From Metridium senile (Eukaryota; Cnidaria; Anthozoa; Actiniaria; Metridiidae), in assembly GCA_949775045.1 (NCBI GenBank), contig OX459110.1, positions 1,484,501 to 1,548,500 on the forward strand: a stretch of 64,000 nt of DNA, in the 5' to 3' direction. Position 1 is the first letter of the stretch. Each line of letters opens with the position of its first letter. The notes beneath the pieces are model-generated. The model made no database searches, had not been told where the DNA came from, and saw only the letters and a list, made by a program, of their open reading frames with translations. Shown here piece by piece: positions 23,462 through 34,442 of this stretch. The position numbers and the translations under genes are program-made.

Positions 23462-24902
23462 GGAGGCTCGGGTCAGTAATTTTCGCGCTCACCCAGCGAC
23501 GTTTGAAAGGCCGTAGTTCCCGCGTCAGAGGGTATTTTGACAAGATTTTTTAACACTTGTCTACATATAGAATAAAGTTTTTAAAAACGTTATTTTTAAT
23601 AAAATCGATAATATTTTAGCCGACAAATGATAACGCCGCCGAATTTCTATGTAGCCTATTTTAAGGAAAAATCGACCTAAACTTTTAAAACCACATAGCC
23701 TACTTTAAAGCTGTTACCTAGGTCAACAATCTGGCAAAGTTTAAAAAAAATTCATCTAACCGATTTTGAATAAAAACGGGTCATTTTATTTCCTAGGAAA
23801 AATTCATTGTTTTATAATATTTACCGATAACAACGGACTTTGTAAAGATAAATCAAAATCCTTCCAGCCAGGTATTAACAGGACATTTTTCTACATTGTC
23901 TGTGAATTTCAACAAATTTAGTCCACGGGATGTTTTTTGGGAAAGGATATAAATCGGCAAAAGTTTGTCAGTTTTTGTGCAAAACTTCTAATTTTTACTT
24001 CTGAGCACGCTAACGAAAAAATCTGAGATAACTTTTTTTTATTTTTTAGCTATCAAAAGTTCACCATATTTTCAAGTGCGCCTCTAAGTTTTATAGTGAT
24101 TGAAATATTTTGAGGCGGTCAAATAAAATTCTGAACGTGGGTATAAAAAAGCAAAAGCATGCAAATCATGTATAACTCGAAAATAAAAACAAACCGGCCG
24201 CTGCAAAGCGAAGGCAAATATACCCACGTTCAGAATTTTATTTGACCGCCTCAAAATATTTCAATCACTATAAAATTTAGAGGTGCACTTGAAAATATGG
24301 TGAACTTTTGATAGCTAAAAAATAAAAAAAAGTTATCTCAGATTTTTTCGTTAGCGTGCTCAGAAGTAAAAATTAGAAGTTTTGCACAAAAACTGACAAA
24401 CTTTTGCCGATTTATATCCTTTCTTAAAAGAAATCCCGTGGACTAAATTAGTTAAAATTCACAGACAATATAGACAAATGTCCTGTTAATACCTGGCTGG
24501 AAGGATTTTGATTTATCTCTTCAAAGTCTGTTGTTATCGGTAAATATTATAAAACAATGAATTTTTCCTAGGAAATAAAATGACCCGTTTTTATTCAAAA
24601 TCGGTGAGATGAATTTTTTTAAAACTTTGCCAGATTGTTGATCTAGGTAACAGCTTTAAAGTAGGCTATGTGGTTTTAAAAGTTTAGGTCGATTTTTCCC
24701 AAAAATAGGCTACATAGAAATTCGGCGGCGTTATCATTTGTCGGCTAAAATATTATCGATTTTATTAAAAATAACTTTTTTAAAAACTTTATTCTATATG
24801 TAGACAAGTGTTAAAAAATCTTGTCAAAATACCCTCTGACGCGGGAACTACGGCCTTTCAAACGTCGCTGGGTGAGCGCGAAAATTACTGACCCGAGCCT
24901 CC
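23462..24902. mobile_element. 1.44-kb palindromic TTAA element in intron 1
   Basis: Ends GGAGGCTCGGGTCAGTAATT and inverse, flanked by TTAA at 23458-23461 and 24903-24906. Arms are about 690 bp (23462-24148 and 24217-24902) with a ~70-bp centre. It lies wholly inside the 2237-bp intron of the TPR-CHAT gene, ending 35 bp before the acceptor AG (24936-24937). The centre of a relative is at 28254-28505. It uses the same TTAA target as 95-3826 but has different ends. Confidence 0.85.
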
Positions 24903-24937
24903 TTAAATTTAGCATTTTTTTATTTTCTTATTTCTAG

Positions 24938-25839
24938 GTGTATGCTATTGGCATGAAGACAACGCTGATCAACTTAGAAAATCAAAAGAACACTTATATA
25001 AGAGTATTCAATCCTTTGAGCTGTTGTTTGATGACTTAAAGGAGAAAGACCAATTCAAGATTTCTATTTTTGATAGATTCATCACAGCCTACAAGAGCCT
25101 AACCAGAGTATGCCTTTATACTGAACAGACAGAAGAAGCCCTTTTAGTATCTGAGCGTGGACGAGCCCGTGCTTTGGTGGATCTTCTGAGCTTGAAATAT
25201 AACATGAACAAAGAAACTGTATCAAAAAGTGCTTCACTAAAGCTTACCGATGTTAATGATATCATGGAGCCAACTTCATGCATTCTGTTTTATGATCTAG
25301 TGCCCGTAGGTACTGAGACAGTTGCTAGTATTTGGGTTCTATCTCATCAATATCAATCATTTTTTGTTCCCAGTGGGATCAAAAGAACTGAAACAACATC
25401 GGCTGGAGACAAAAATGAATATGAGAAAGGATGTATCACCTATTTTGTGAAAAAAAGCTACGACAAAATGCAGGTTAGGGAAGGAGTGGACTGTGAGGAT
25501 AGATCGCTGGGAATACTAGAGTGTGAAAAAGAAACCACAAAAGGAAATGAAATTGGCAAAAAGGTCCTCGTCCAAGCTAGATGTGCATACGAAGAAGATT
25601 TCGACGATGAAAATCCATTGGAGTTACTTTTTGAAATATTAGTTTCTCCAGTTCAACACATGCTCACCCAGGAGGAAGTTATTATAATCCCTGATGGGCA
25701 TTTGTTCATGGTCCCATTCGCTGCTCTTCGAGATCCAAAGACAGGCAAATTACTATCGGAAATGAAACGCATTCGTCTGTCTCCTTCTTTGACGACTTTG
25801 AAACTTCTGCATGAATCCAAAGATGATCGCCATTATAAG
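24938..25839 (+). CDS. TPR-CHAT protein, exon 2 (last TPR-like unit, linker and start of CHAT)
   Basis: The acceptor TTTCTAG|GTGTATGC at 24937 restores the Gly codon broken at 22700, reading HHNIGVCYWHED. It continues through a diverged helical unit to the EEALLVSERGRARALVDLL motif, which in this family sits just before CHAT. The N-terminal part of the CHAT fold follows, with IIPDGHLFMVPFAALRD and LSPSLTTLKLL, both typical. The donor is AAG|GTTAGC at 25840, phase 0. Reading through the donor would stop at 25870-25872, so splicing is required. Residues are about 738-1038 of 1250. Confidence 0.88.
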
Positions 25840-26095
25840 GTTAGCACTTTTCACAGTACCAATTATTACTAGCTGCATATCTATTGTGGTTGGTCCTTAA
25901 AGGTAGTGGTTACAAGTTAGAAAATGGGCTGCGTGCGTTAAATGTGTGAGTTAAAGATAAATACAAAAGAAAAAATATCAAATGCCATTAACAGGACTCG
26001 AACCAAAGTCTTCGGGTTTTTCCCTTGTATGTTGCATAAGTGTGAGCCTATGTTATGAAGAAAATAATGGTGATGCATATGATTTGTATAGACTG

Positions 26096-26175
26096 ATGTT
26101 GATGATGATGATGACGATGAAAATGATAATGTTGATGATGTTAATGATGATGATGATGAACGATGATGATGATTA
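26096..26175. repeat. GAT-rich microsatellite in intron 2
   Basis: Interrupted (GATGAT)n run before the ATT array, inside the TPR-CHAT intron 2. Confidence 0.85.
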
Positions 26176-26180
26176 AATCA

Positions 26181-26382
<202 letters not shown>

Positions 26383-27021
26383 TCAGGCGCACTGATCGTT
26401 GGAAATCCTGAAATTGGAAAAGTCAAGTTTAGAGGCAATGAAAAATCATTTGATAATTTACCTGGTGCAGAAGAGGAAGCTAAAGAGGTCGCCAAACTCC
26501 TTGAGGTGGAACCATTGACAGGAAAACAAGCAACAAAAGAAGTAGTCCTTCAAAAACTACAGGTTGGTGTGTCCGTTATCCACTTTGCTGCACATGGAAG
26601 TGAAAATGGACAAATTCTTCTTGCTCCATCTAAGTCGTCAGCAACTAACAGCATTCCAGAAGAGCATGACTACATCTTAACAATGCAGGAAGCACAAGAA
26701 AGTGGTGTCCGAGCTCAACTCGTTGTGTTGAGTTGCTGCCACAGTGGTCGTGGTGAGATCAAGGCAGAAGGAATTGTAGGAATGACTCGAGCGTTTCTTG
26801 CTGCAGGAGCCCGTGCTGTTCTAGCTTCATTGTGGGCTATTGATGATGACGCGACTAAGGTTTTTATGCTGAAATTTTACTCCCAGCTAAAGAAAGGAGA
26901 GAGTGCTAGTAAGAGCCTTCAGCAAACAATGAAAGAAATGAGAGAAACAGAGAGGTACAAAAAGCCAATGTTCTGGGCTGCATTCTTTCTTATTGGCGAT
27001 GATGTCTCCATCAGCATTTAA
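26383..27021 (+). CDS. TPR-CHAT protein, exon 3 (catalytic half of the CHAT domain)
   Basis: Begins SGALIVGNPEIGKVKF directly after ATTAG and continues the exon 2 frame. The CHAT (caspase HetF associated with TPRs) His/Cys dyad is visible: HFAAHG with H at about residue 1109, and VVLSCCHSGRG with C at about 1157. AEGIVGMTRAFLAAGARAVLASLW follows, the C-terminal CHAT signature. The domain ends FWAAFFLIGD, as is usual, and the stop is at 27019-27021. Both catalytic positions are kept, so an active cysteine peptidase is plausible. CHAT peptidases include separase relatives and the bacterial type III-E CRISPR-associated TPR-CHAT protease. The substrate of this protein is unknown. Confidence 0.9.
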   Translation, partial: SGALIVGNPEIGKVKFRGNEKSFDNLPGAEEEAKEVAKLLEVEPLTGKQATKEVVLQKLQVGVSVIHFAAHGSENGQILLAPSKSSATNSIPEEHDYILTMQEAQESGVRAQLVVLSCCHSGRGEIKAEGIVGMTRAFLAAGARAVLASLWAIDDDATKVFMLKFYSQLKKGESASKSLQQTMKEMRETERYKKPMFWAAFFLIGDDVSISI

Positions 27022-27773
27022 AAAATACTTGAGTAAAAATAGGTTAAAACTGATCAGCGTCGAAGAAAGTAGACCAATCCGTTTAGAGGAATCAGTAGTG
27101 CTGCGTCCATGTGTTGATGACCAGGGTAGTAAACCTAGAGGAAGACTCTTCGAAACTGACCACATCATCATTTGAAATCTTCTGAAAAGTCAACTTCCTG
27201 ACTGAAAAGGTCTTCAAGACTAGTGTATTACTCCAAGTATTTATCCTAAGAGTACCGTTGACGATATTTCCACGCCGGATTACTGAAAAACTGTTACAAA
27301 ATTGTGTACATAACTGTGTAGCCAGCCAGCCTGCATTATACACCAAAGAACAGGCATTCACCTCATTAGAGTACATTTTAGAATTTACTATTATTTTACA
27401 TCTTCATATTCAATTCTCTGATTGCATCACACAGTTAATCAGCAACAAAATTTTAACACATCTGACAGCAAAGTGAATTTCTAGAATTAGAATTTGTTTT
27501 TAATCTTTTTGTAAAGAAGTTGGTATTGTAGAATTTGAATTGTTTTCTTAGTGTTGAATAAGTATTTAATTTCCGACCCGTCGCTAGGGTGGTTCGACCG
27601 TTTGAATGAATCTCCTTTCCTCTCCCTTTCTGTAGGAAAAGTTTGATGCATAAAAATGCACCAAAAAAAACGACCCACCCCTCCGACGGGTATGTATCTT
27701 ATAGCTTATTTAAATTCCAGTTATATTATTTAGCTCTGATGACAATGTTTTCATAATTTTCCATATATGTTTT

Positions 27774-27779
27774 AATAAA
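27774..27779 (+). promoter_or_regulatory. Candidate polyadenylation signal of the TPR-CHAT gene
   Basis: AATAAA in a T-rich context about 750 bp after the stop. No better exon or competing gene lies between, so 27022 to about 27800 is probably 3' UTR. Confidence 0.45.
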
Positions 27780-28253
27780 CCTTTCATTTCTGATTTCTTG
27801 TCTTGTAGTCTTATCTAATTCACACCTTTCAGAGGCAATAGTTCCTTGCACAGTTCCCTGCGCCACCCTGCGCCACCTTTCAAGAGGCTATAATGTCGAA
27901 GGAATCATGATATGTAATAGGACGCGTGATGTATAGTTGGAATGATCAAAACCGAGTTAACTCAGTCATATCTATCTTATAAGTAATGATTTTGAAACAC
28001 ATAATGACGTAAAAATGAGACTTAATAAAGAAATAAATTCACGCTCCATTATCAAATACTAATTAATAAAAATGGCGTGTAAAAATAGCAAATATGAATT
28101 AAAACAAGTGCTATATTGTCATTTCACCGTTTTGTAGATCAATATGAACTGAGTTTTGAGATTATCGTGCAGTCTATATAGTTTCTTTACTATTTTTGAC
28201 CCAAATAGACCATTTCCCAGTTCTCTTTCTCCGCGTTTTGTGTCGCGATTTCC

Positions 28254-28505
28254 AAAATCTGAATTTTTTTATTTTTTCGCTATCAAACGTTCACTATATT
28301 TGCAAGTACACCTCTAGATTTTGAAGGGATTGAAATATTTTGAGATGGTCAAATAAAAGTCTTAACTTGGGTATATTTGCTTTCGCTTTGCAGCGGCTGT
28401 TTTGTTTTTATTTTAAAAAAAAAGCGAAACGAAGCCAAATATACCCAAGTTCAGAATTTTATCTAAACGCCTCAAAGTATTTTAATCGCTTTAAAATTTA
28501 TTTAG
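28254..28505. repeat. Truncated core of the intron-1 palindromic element family
   Basis: CGCTATCAAACGTTCAC, GATTGAAATATTTTGAG and the mirrored GGGTATATTTGC...GCCAAATATACCC correspond to the middle of 23462-24902 (near 24050-24290). The outer arms and TTAA ends are missing. The 75-aa frame across it is not a gene. Confidence 0.65.
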
Positions 28506-28731
28506 AAAAAGGCATGAATTTGCTAGCTGCCAGTACAGTTAAAGCTTGGCGAGTGTTCAATAAATGAAAATTGTATTGAAACAGTTCTACTTTTTAACTA
28601 ATTTAGTGGCCGACATCATGCTCGAGTTTATTCATCAGTTTTATTACTTTTTAGGTAATTTTTCTTTTAAGTAAAAAATAAGTTTCATATTTTGATTGAT
28701 TTTAATAGATGCTGCAGCGAAGCGTAAACTA

Positions 28732-29047
28732 CGTATATTTCACTATGACGTCACATCAAAACATTCTATTGTCTTAAAGCTAAGGATCATGGACGCCAGT
28801 GGGGGACAGATTCATAACAACAATACGAGAATACACAATTAAAATTGCATTTACAAGAAGCAGAGGAAAGAAATGACAACAAGATGCCATAAACATGAAA
28901 GTATAAACATAGACACATAACATACATAAACACTAGATAATATGAAGCTCAATTTTCAAAGAGAAGGAAGATTTAGTTGAAATTGCCATTGTTTTCGGCG
29001 ATTCTATCCCCCACTGTAAACACATTGTGACGTCATAATGAAATAGG
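28732..29047. mobile_element. MITE-like repeat with TGACGTCA ends
   Basis: The left end TATTTCACTATGACGTCAC and right end GTGACGTCATAATGAAATAG are inverted. The left part recurs in inverse orientation at about 53048-53165, including GGACAGATTCATAACAAC. The TGACGTCA core is a CREB/ATF-type palindrome. Confidence 0.5.
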
Positions 29048-29235
29048 GCAGTTAAGTTGATGGTTTACAAAGTACTTTCACAGTGCGACGACTTCAACCA
29101 TTCGGTGAGTTCAAAAAAAAACTATGTTGATAGTTCTCAGGCTAAGATATTTTTTATTCAATTTTGATCTTTTGCGCTTCAACACAATGAGCATCATAAT
29201 CGTTTTACATAGCACAACAGGATTTATAACTTTAC

Positions 29236-29298
29236 GTCTTTACCCGAGAAGACGAGGCACATAGAGAGTAAAGTGTCTTGCCCAAGGACACAACGCAA
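29236..29298. repeat. SINE-like conserved domain
   Basis: GTAAAGTGTCTTGCCCAAGG followed by ACACAACGC resembles a motif (AAGTGYCTTGCYCAAGGACAC) that I recall as very common in dispersed SINE-type repeats of aquatic animals. Head and tail are not clear, so this is a fragment. Confidence 0.4.
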
Positions 29299-29462
29299 AT
29301 CGAAAAAATAGAGTAAAAGAGAGAAAACTAAGGAAGGTATGAATATAAATATGAAGCAGGGAAAGCATAAAACCAATCACAAAGTAAAAATACTCCGGCT
29401 CGAAAGTAGGAGAAGGAAAAGAACAATGAGTTAATTTAATTGAAAGCAAATTAAACCGTTAG

Positions 29463-29720
29463 TTCACGCCATTGGGCTGTTGAGAGAGGGTCCTGAGGGG
29501 GTAAAATGGGAGCTGGGATTCGCCTTATTTTTGACGGGGAAAATGGGATTGGATGCACTGGGACTGGGATTTATAAATAAAAGAACAATAGAAAATGGGA
29601 ATGGGATTGAAAACTTGAGCAAAACAGATGGGATTATGTGATTTTTGGCTGGGATTTGATCCAAATATAAACTGGGCAATGGGATTCGGACACCCCTTCA
29701 GGACCCCCTTGAGAAATAGA
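29463..29720. repeat. Degenerate TGGGATT-rich repeat
   Basis: At least ten scattered TGGGATT / TGGGACTGGGATT words in about 250 bp. No period is strict enough to be called a satellite. Confidence 0.5.
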
Positions 29721-30261
29721 AAGTCGCATTTCTTTAGAACTTTGTACTGTTTTGTTTGCACTTGGAACAGAGTACCAACTTGTTTTTCAGTTTTTTCAGT
29801 ATATTATAAATGTAAAATAGCACGATGTATTCATACAATTTGATAGAAACTCGTCATGTTTTGAAAGTTATCGAATTGGACTCGCCTACCTTGACTCAAA
29901 ACACCACTCGTACCTATTAATTAATATCACTTATTCTAAGAAATGAGTCGATGTATTTAAAATATGAGAATTACTAATAGAAGCTACCCTCATTGCTTTG
30001 ATGTACTGTCTTACAAGAGTTATGCAGTAATTATCAGGAGGATCTGAACAATAAGTTTAATAGGTGACTGGACGTTTCTTGAAAAAAGCCAAAAATATAC
30101 CTTTTTGGTCCCGTTCAGGGACCTTAAATAATAGGTTCAAGTCGGAATACCCCCTTCCCATCCATCTTTCAAAACAATTTTTTTTTAGAACCCCCCCCCC
30201 CCTACATTTCTGTTAGAAACTACGGCCAACAAACCTCCCCCACTATCCCCACTATCATACA

Positions 30262-30548
30262 CACCTATTTCAATAATGGTTGTCGCAATCAAAGCTACAA
30301 TCCACACTCTGAAGCCTGCAAAGGATGTCGGTATTTCTCTTGTTATCGATTTATGCATAGCATATTTTTGGTTGACGTGCTTGTGTTATATGAGCATATC
30401 AGTTTGCTGCAGTGGTGGATGATGAAACAAATATTTCTTTAAAAACCGTGAAATACATAACAAATTATGTTCATATTACCGACATCCTTTGCAAGCTTCA
30501 GAGTGTGGACTGTAGCTTCAGGTGTGACAACGATTTTAAAAATAGGTG
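30262..30548. mobile_element. 287-bp MITE, CACCTATTTCA family, copy 1
   Basis: Long inverted ends starting CACCTATTTCAATAATGG, with CCACACTCTGAAGCCTGCAA inside both arms. The right end is followed by TA. Same family as 49553-50106 and 54544-54824. TA duplication suggests Tc1/mariner. Confidence 0.75.
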
Positions 30549-30775
30549 TACATAACCCTTAAATGCACTGTCACACCTTGGTTAATACCAGTAACAAACT
30601 TGTTTGATTCTGCTGTACGAGTACGCTTACTTGTTCGATATCAATCTGCATGTGTTTAATTGTTCGATATTTGGTTGCTTATATACTACACATTATACTT
30701 TACTATTTTATGTTATCTTTGTCTAATTACATGATCATCTGATTGTTTCTGATCTATTATTGTTTTTAACAATTT

Positions 30776-30776
30776 G

Positions 30777-30831
<55 letters not shown>

Positions 30832-30832
30832 G
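30776..30832. repeat. (TCTG)n microsatellite
   Basis: About 14 perfect TCTG units. Degenerate CTGT-rich sequence continues to 30985. Confidence 0.95.
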
Positions 30833-31027
30833 GTAAGGGAGCGTTGCGTGACAAGGATTCGGGGGTGACTGTCTGTACTTTAAGTTGCCCATCTGTCTGT
30901 CTGTCTATCTGTCTTTATATCTGTGTGTCTATCTATCCGTGTGTCTGTCTTTATATGTATGTCTGTCTTTATTTTAAACTTTTTAAAGCAAACGCTCATA
31001 GATCAGGATTGTGTATGCGCTACATAA

Positions 31028-31044
31028 GCACATTATTATTATTA

Positions 31045-31076
<32 letters not shown>

Positions 31077-31214
31077 GTTGTTGTTGTTATTATTATTATT
31101 ATTATTATTATCATTATTATTGTTATTATTATTATAATCATTATTATTGACTCTTTATTGAAGCTACTTGTTTTTCTATTTACAACTTTGCGTGAATAAA
31201 TTATTCCTAGGCCG

Positions 31215-31245
<31 letters not shown>

Positions 31246-31433
31246 TTATTATTATTAATTTATTATTATTATTTATTATTAATTATTATTATCATCATCA
31301 TCATCATTATTATTATTATTAATTTATTATTATTATTTATTATTATTAATTATTATTATTATTATTATCATTATTATTATCATTATTATTATTATTATTA
31401 TTAATTGATTATTATTATTTATTATTATTATTA

Positions 31434-31470
<37 letters not shown>

Positions 31471-31545
31471 ATTAATTGTTATTATTATTATTATTATTAA
31501 TTTATTATTATTATTTATTATTATTATTAATTATTATTATTAATT

Positions 31546-31601
<56 letters not shown>

Positions 31602-31612
31602 TATTATTATAT
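31028..31612. repeat. (ATT)n / (ATC)n microsatellite block
   Basis: ATT arrays at 31028-31148 and 31217-31540, then about 17 ATC units (31547-31598) and a short ATT tail. Poly-I, poly-L and poly-Y frames here are artefacts. Confidence 0.95.
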
Positions 31613-31619
31613 CTGAGTG

Positions 31620-31965
31620 TCTGGTTATATTCTCATTCAGTCAAACAGTCAATTTGCCCATCTGTCTATGTTTCTGTCTGTCTTTATATATGTGTCTGGC
31701 TTTATAGTCACTCAGTCAAACAATCCTTTATAAGACTGTCTGTGCGTCAATTTGCCCATCTGTCTATGTGTCTGTCTGTCTTTTTATCTGTGTCTGGTTT
31801 TATAGTCATTCAGTCAAACAGTCGTTGATCACTGTCTGTACTAGCCTCCTGCGCAGGCAACTTTTTTTAATCTATGTGTCTGTCTGTCTTTATATCTGTG
31901 TGTCTGGCTTTATATAGTCAATCAGTGAAACCGTCGGTCAGACTGTCTGTCTGTCTGTCTGTTAA
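31620..31965. repeat. ~100-bp CTGT-rich tandem repeat
   Basis: Three to four imperfect units containing CATCTGTCTATGTGTCTG, TGTGTCTGGCTTTATA and AGTCATTCAGTCAAACAGTC. Confidence 0.75.
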
Positions 31966-32004
31966 GTTTCACACGACTATTTCTCTATAGTTTGTATAGT
32001 TCTT

Positions 32005-33096
32005 TCAGCACATGGATTCACCAGTCGACTGGTCACCATGTAGCTCATTCGGATCTCCAAGGCCTTTAGAAAGCAACGTCACTTCCTTCTTCGTTACCAT
32101 CGGCTTCCCCATAAATCCCGCCCTCTCTCCTCTACACCAATAGCACCTGATCGCCATTTTGAATCCATCACGAAAGTTCTGACTGAAGACGACGTAGATA
32201 CAAGGGTTTAAGGCTGGATGAGCGTGCATCACAAAGTAGCAAAGAAAGTCCAATGACCGAGGTATTACAGGCATTTTGTCGTCAAAAAACGCCCATAAGC
32301 TGACAACTTGGACTGGCAGCCAACATAAGACAAACACCACCAGGACAGTCACCAGCATTTTCACCACTTTCTTTCGAGATTCCAAGATCTTTTTCCCACT
32401 TTGGTTGAGCTCCCCGATGACTTTCCTAGTCCATAGCTTGTTACATATGACGCAGTACGCAATTGTCATAGCCACGAACGGGATGCAGTAAACAACGACA
32501 AACAGCAACACCGTGTAAATCTTCGATGCCACTTTACCGTCAAAAAGCGGCTCCCATTCTTCCGCGCAGTAAACAAAACCGTCCTCCATTGTAAAGACTC
32601 GAAACGTGTATAAAATAGGAGACGCGACGAGAACTGAAGTTACCCAAATAAACACCAACGCGACCCAAAAGACTCTTTTCGTAAGCATCTTCTTCAAAGG
32701 CATCATAATCGCAAAGTAGCGGTCAGTGGCTATAACTGCGAGAGTGAGCACTGAGTCTGCTTGCAGCATGAAAGTAGAGAAGTTAGATGCTTTACAGAAG
32801 AACTCGAAGAATAACGACTCTGAGCTCCATTGGTAGTCAGCTATTAGCAAAACCATTTGTGGCATGGCAATTAATGTGTAGAATATGTCCACAACCGCCA
32901 TGTTGACAATGAGGTAGTTGGTGATAGTGCGCATGCGTCTGGTTTGAAGTACTGCGGCGATTACTAAACTGTTTCCCATAAGGGCGACCATACCGACAAG
33001 AGCAAAAGCGATCTCTTTAATTACAACGACGGTGAATGAGTCGGAGATGTAGGAGGCGTAGTCGTCATAACTGCTATTTGATGTGGTGTTGTTCAT
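32005..33096 (-). CDS. Rhodopsin-class (class A) GPCR, neuropeptide/amine-receptor-like
   Basis: Intact single-exon 363-aa seven-transmembrane receptor. An N-terminal tail with NNTT and NSS glycosylation sites is followed by TM1 with GN (N42), TM2 with LIVNMAVVD (D70) and TM3 starting after C101 and ending DRY (D125-R126-Y127). TM4 has the WVTSVLVASP motif. ECL2 Cys177 pairs with C101. TM5 and a long basic third loop come next, then TM6 with CWLP (C258-W259-x-P261) and TM7 with NPCIY (N297-P298-x-x-Y301). A CYWC pair (C318, C321) in helix 8 is suited to palmitoylation. All class A activation residues are kept, so it should be functional. Intronless class A receptors are common in anthozoans. 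It looks closest in style to peptide receptors (RYamide/NPFF/tachykinin-like), but the ligand cannot be fixed from sequence. Confidence 0.95.
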   Translation of the reverse strand: MNNTTSNSSYDDYASYISDSFTVVVIKEIAFALVGMVALMGNSLVIAAVLQTRRMRTITNYLIVNMAVVDIFYTLIAMPQMVLLIADYQWSSESLFFEFFCKASNFSTFMLQADSVLTLAVIATDRYFAIMMPLKKMLTKRVFWVALVFIWVTSVLVASPILYTFRVFTMEDGFVYCAEEWEPLFDGKVASKIYTVLLFVVVYCIPFVAMTIAYCVICNKLWTRKVIGELNQSGKKILESRKKVVKMLVTVLVVFVLCWLPVQVVSLWAFFDDKMPVIPRSLDFLCYFVMHAHPALNPCIYVVFSQNFRDGFKMAIRCYWCRGERAGFMGKPMVTKKEVTLLSKGLGDPNELHGDQSTGESMC

Positions 33097-33167
33097 CTTG
33101 AGTTATATTGATGAGTTAATTTCTGTAGAAAATATAGAACAACTGAGAGTTAGTGTGTATGATAATC

Positions 33168-33235
33168 ACGGTACAAAACGGGATTTGAACCCATGACCTT
33201 TGTAGAACTTGATTGCACTTCCAAGAGTTAGTTTA
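33168..33235 (-). repeat. tRNA-like (SINE) fragment
   Basis: The minus strand reads GGTCATGGGTTCAAATCCCG, a good pol III B box / T-arm. The A box and acceptor stem are not recognisable, so this is a SINE remnant, not a tRNA gene. Confidence 0.4.
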
Positions 33236-33459
33236 TTCAACTTTTACGCGAAAACTCCCAAGAAACGAGTTGAAGTTTGATCGAGCAAAGCTTTAGTCGA
33301 GAGAGAATGAGGAGGAGTCGGGGCTAGCGGAGAGTGAGGGAGACATTCAAACGGTAGCTCTGTCTTCCTTCCTTCACTCTCGGTCAAAACTTCACTCAGC
33401 GTTTCGTCGGGGCTTTTGCGTAAAAGTATAGAATGTTTTGAAAGGGGAAACATGGCGGG

Positions 33460-33640
33460 TCCTCAGCACCGCAAACAAATAAAATAAACAATACCGCATC
33501 ACGATATCTCTCATCAACCGCTACGAACACCGTCACACCGCAGCTTTGTAAAATGCAAACACCGCATACTGAGGGTTTATACATCACAGCAACACCGCAA
33601 AAAATATTCATCAACGACACCGCAATCCCCCATCATTTTG
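33460..33640. repeat. ACACCGCA-rich degenerate repeat
   Basis: Eight or more ACACCGCA / ATACCGCA words in about 180 bp. This is the complement of words repeated in the TGCGGTATTGCG array at 35810-36110. Confidence 0.5.
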
Positions 33641-34047
33641 CAGTTTATCCAGTGTTTGAATATCAGAAAGAAAGGAAAACAGATGAATAAAGGAGATACG
33701 TGAGGAAGACAATAGCTTTTTTCGCAGTAGAGGACGGTTCGACAAACCGTCTGGACGGACAGGCGTTCCGAATGCACATTTAGTTTCTGAACTGATCCAT
33801 GATCCTTTGCGCCACTAACTTGTGTGCTTTTCACGGGTGACAAACGTTTTTGGAAAGAGTGTATAAAGGAATTGGAACGGAAAAGGACGAGGCTGCTTGT
33901 CTGGGTACCTTCGAATTATCGGTGTTGATATCGGAGAGCTAGATGGTTATGCAAAGGCTTTCTTAATTATCTTAGTTACACTTGTAAAGGAAGAATATTG
34001 AAACCATGAAATAAATACAAAATAGTTACTATGCATTTCTATTTAAA

Positions 34048-34434
34048 GGCCTTGCAACAAAAGGTCACGTGACCCAAAATGAACATCAGAAATGAAAAGA
34101 GCAGCTCAACATTAGTAAAAAGGCGAAATATCAGCTCATAAAATGTAACACGAGAAAAATGGCATTAAATTAAAAATTCAATAATTTATTATGATTTGTA
34201 TGGAAAACCTGCTCTGGATTGCAAGCTTTGCCATCCAGTGGACATTTTTCATACAAATCCTTATAAAATATTGAATTTTATATTTAATGCTATTTCTCCT
34301 ATGCTCAACATTATGAGGTAAAACTTTGTCTTCTTACAAATATGGAGGTGCTCTTTTCATTCCCGATGTTCATTTTGACACAGCTGTTCGATTTAAAAGG
34401 GATAGGGTCACGTGACCTGTTGTTGCAAAAGGCC
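34048..34434. mobile_element. MITE with GGTCACGTGACC in its TIRs
   Basis: Ends GGCCTTGCAACAAAAGGTCA and the inverse of GGCCTTTTGCAACAACAGGT, each reading into the palindromic E-box GGTCACGTGACC. Flanks TATTTAAA and TATTTAGT suggest an imperfect 8-bp duplication (hAT-like). One arm of another copy is at about 58190-58375. Confidence 0.65.
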
Positions 34435-34442
34435 TATTTAGT

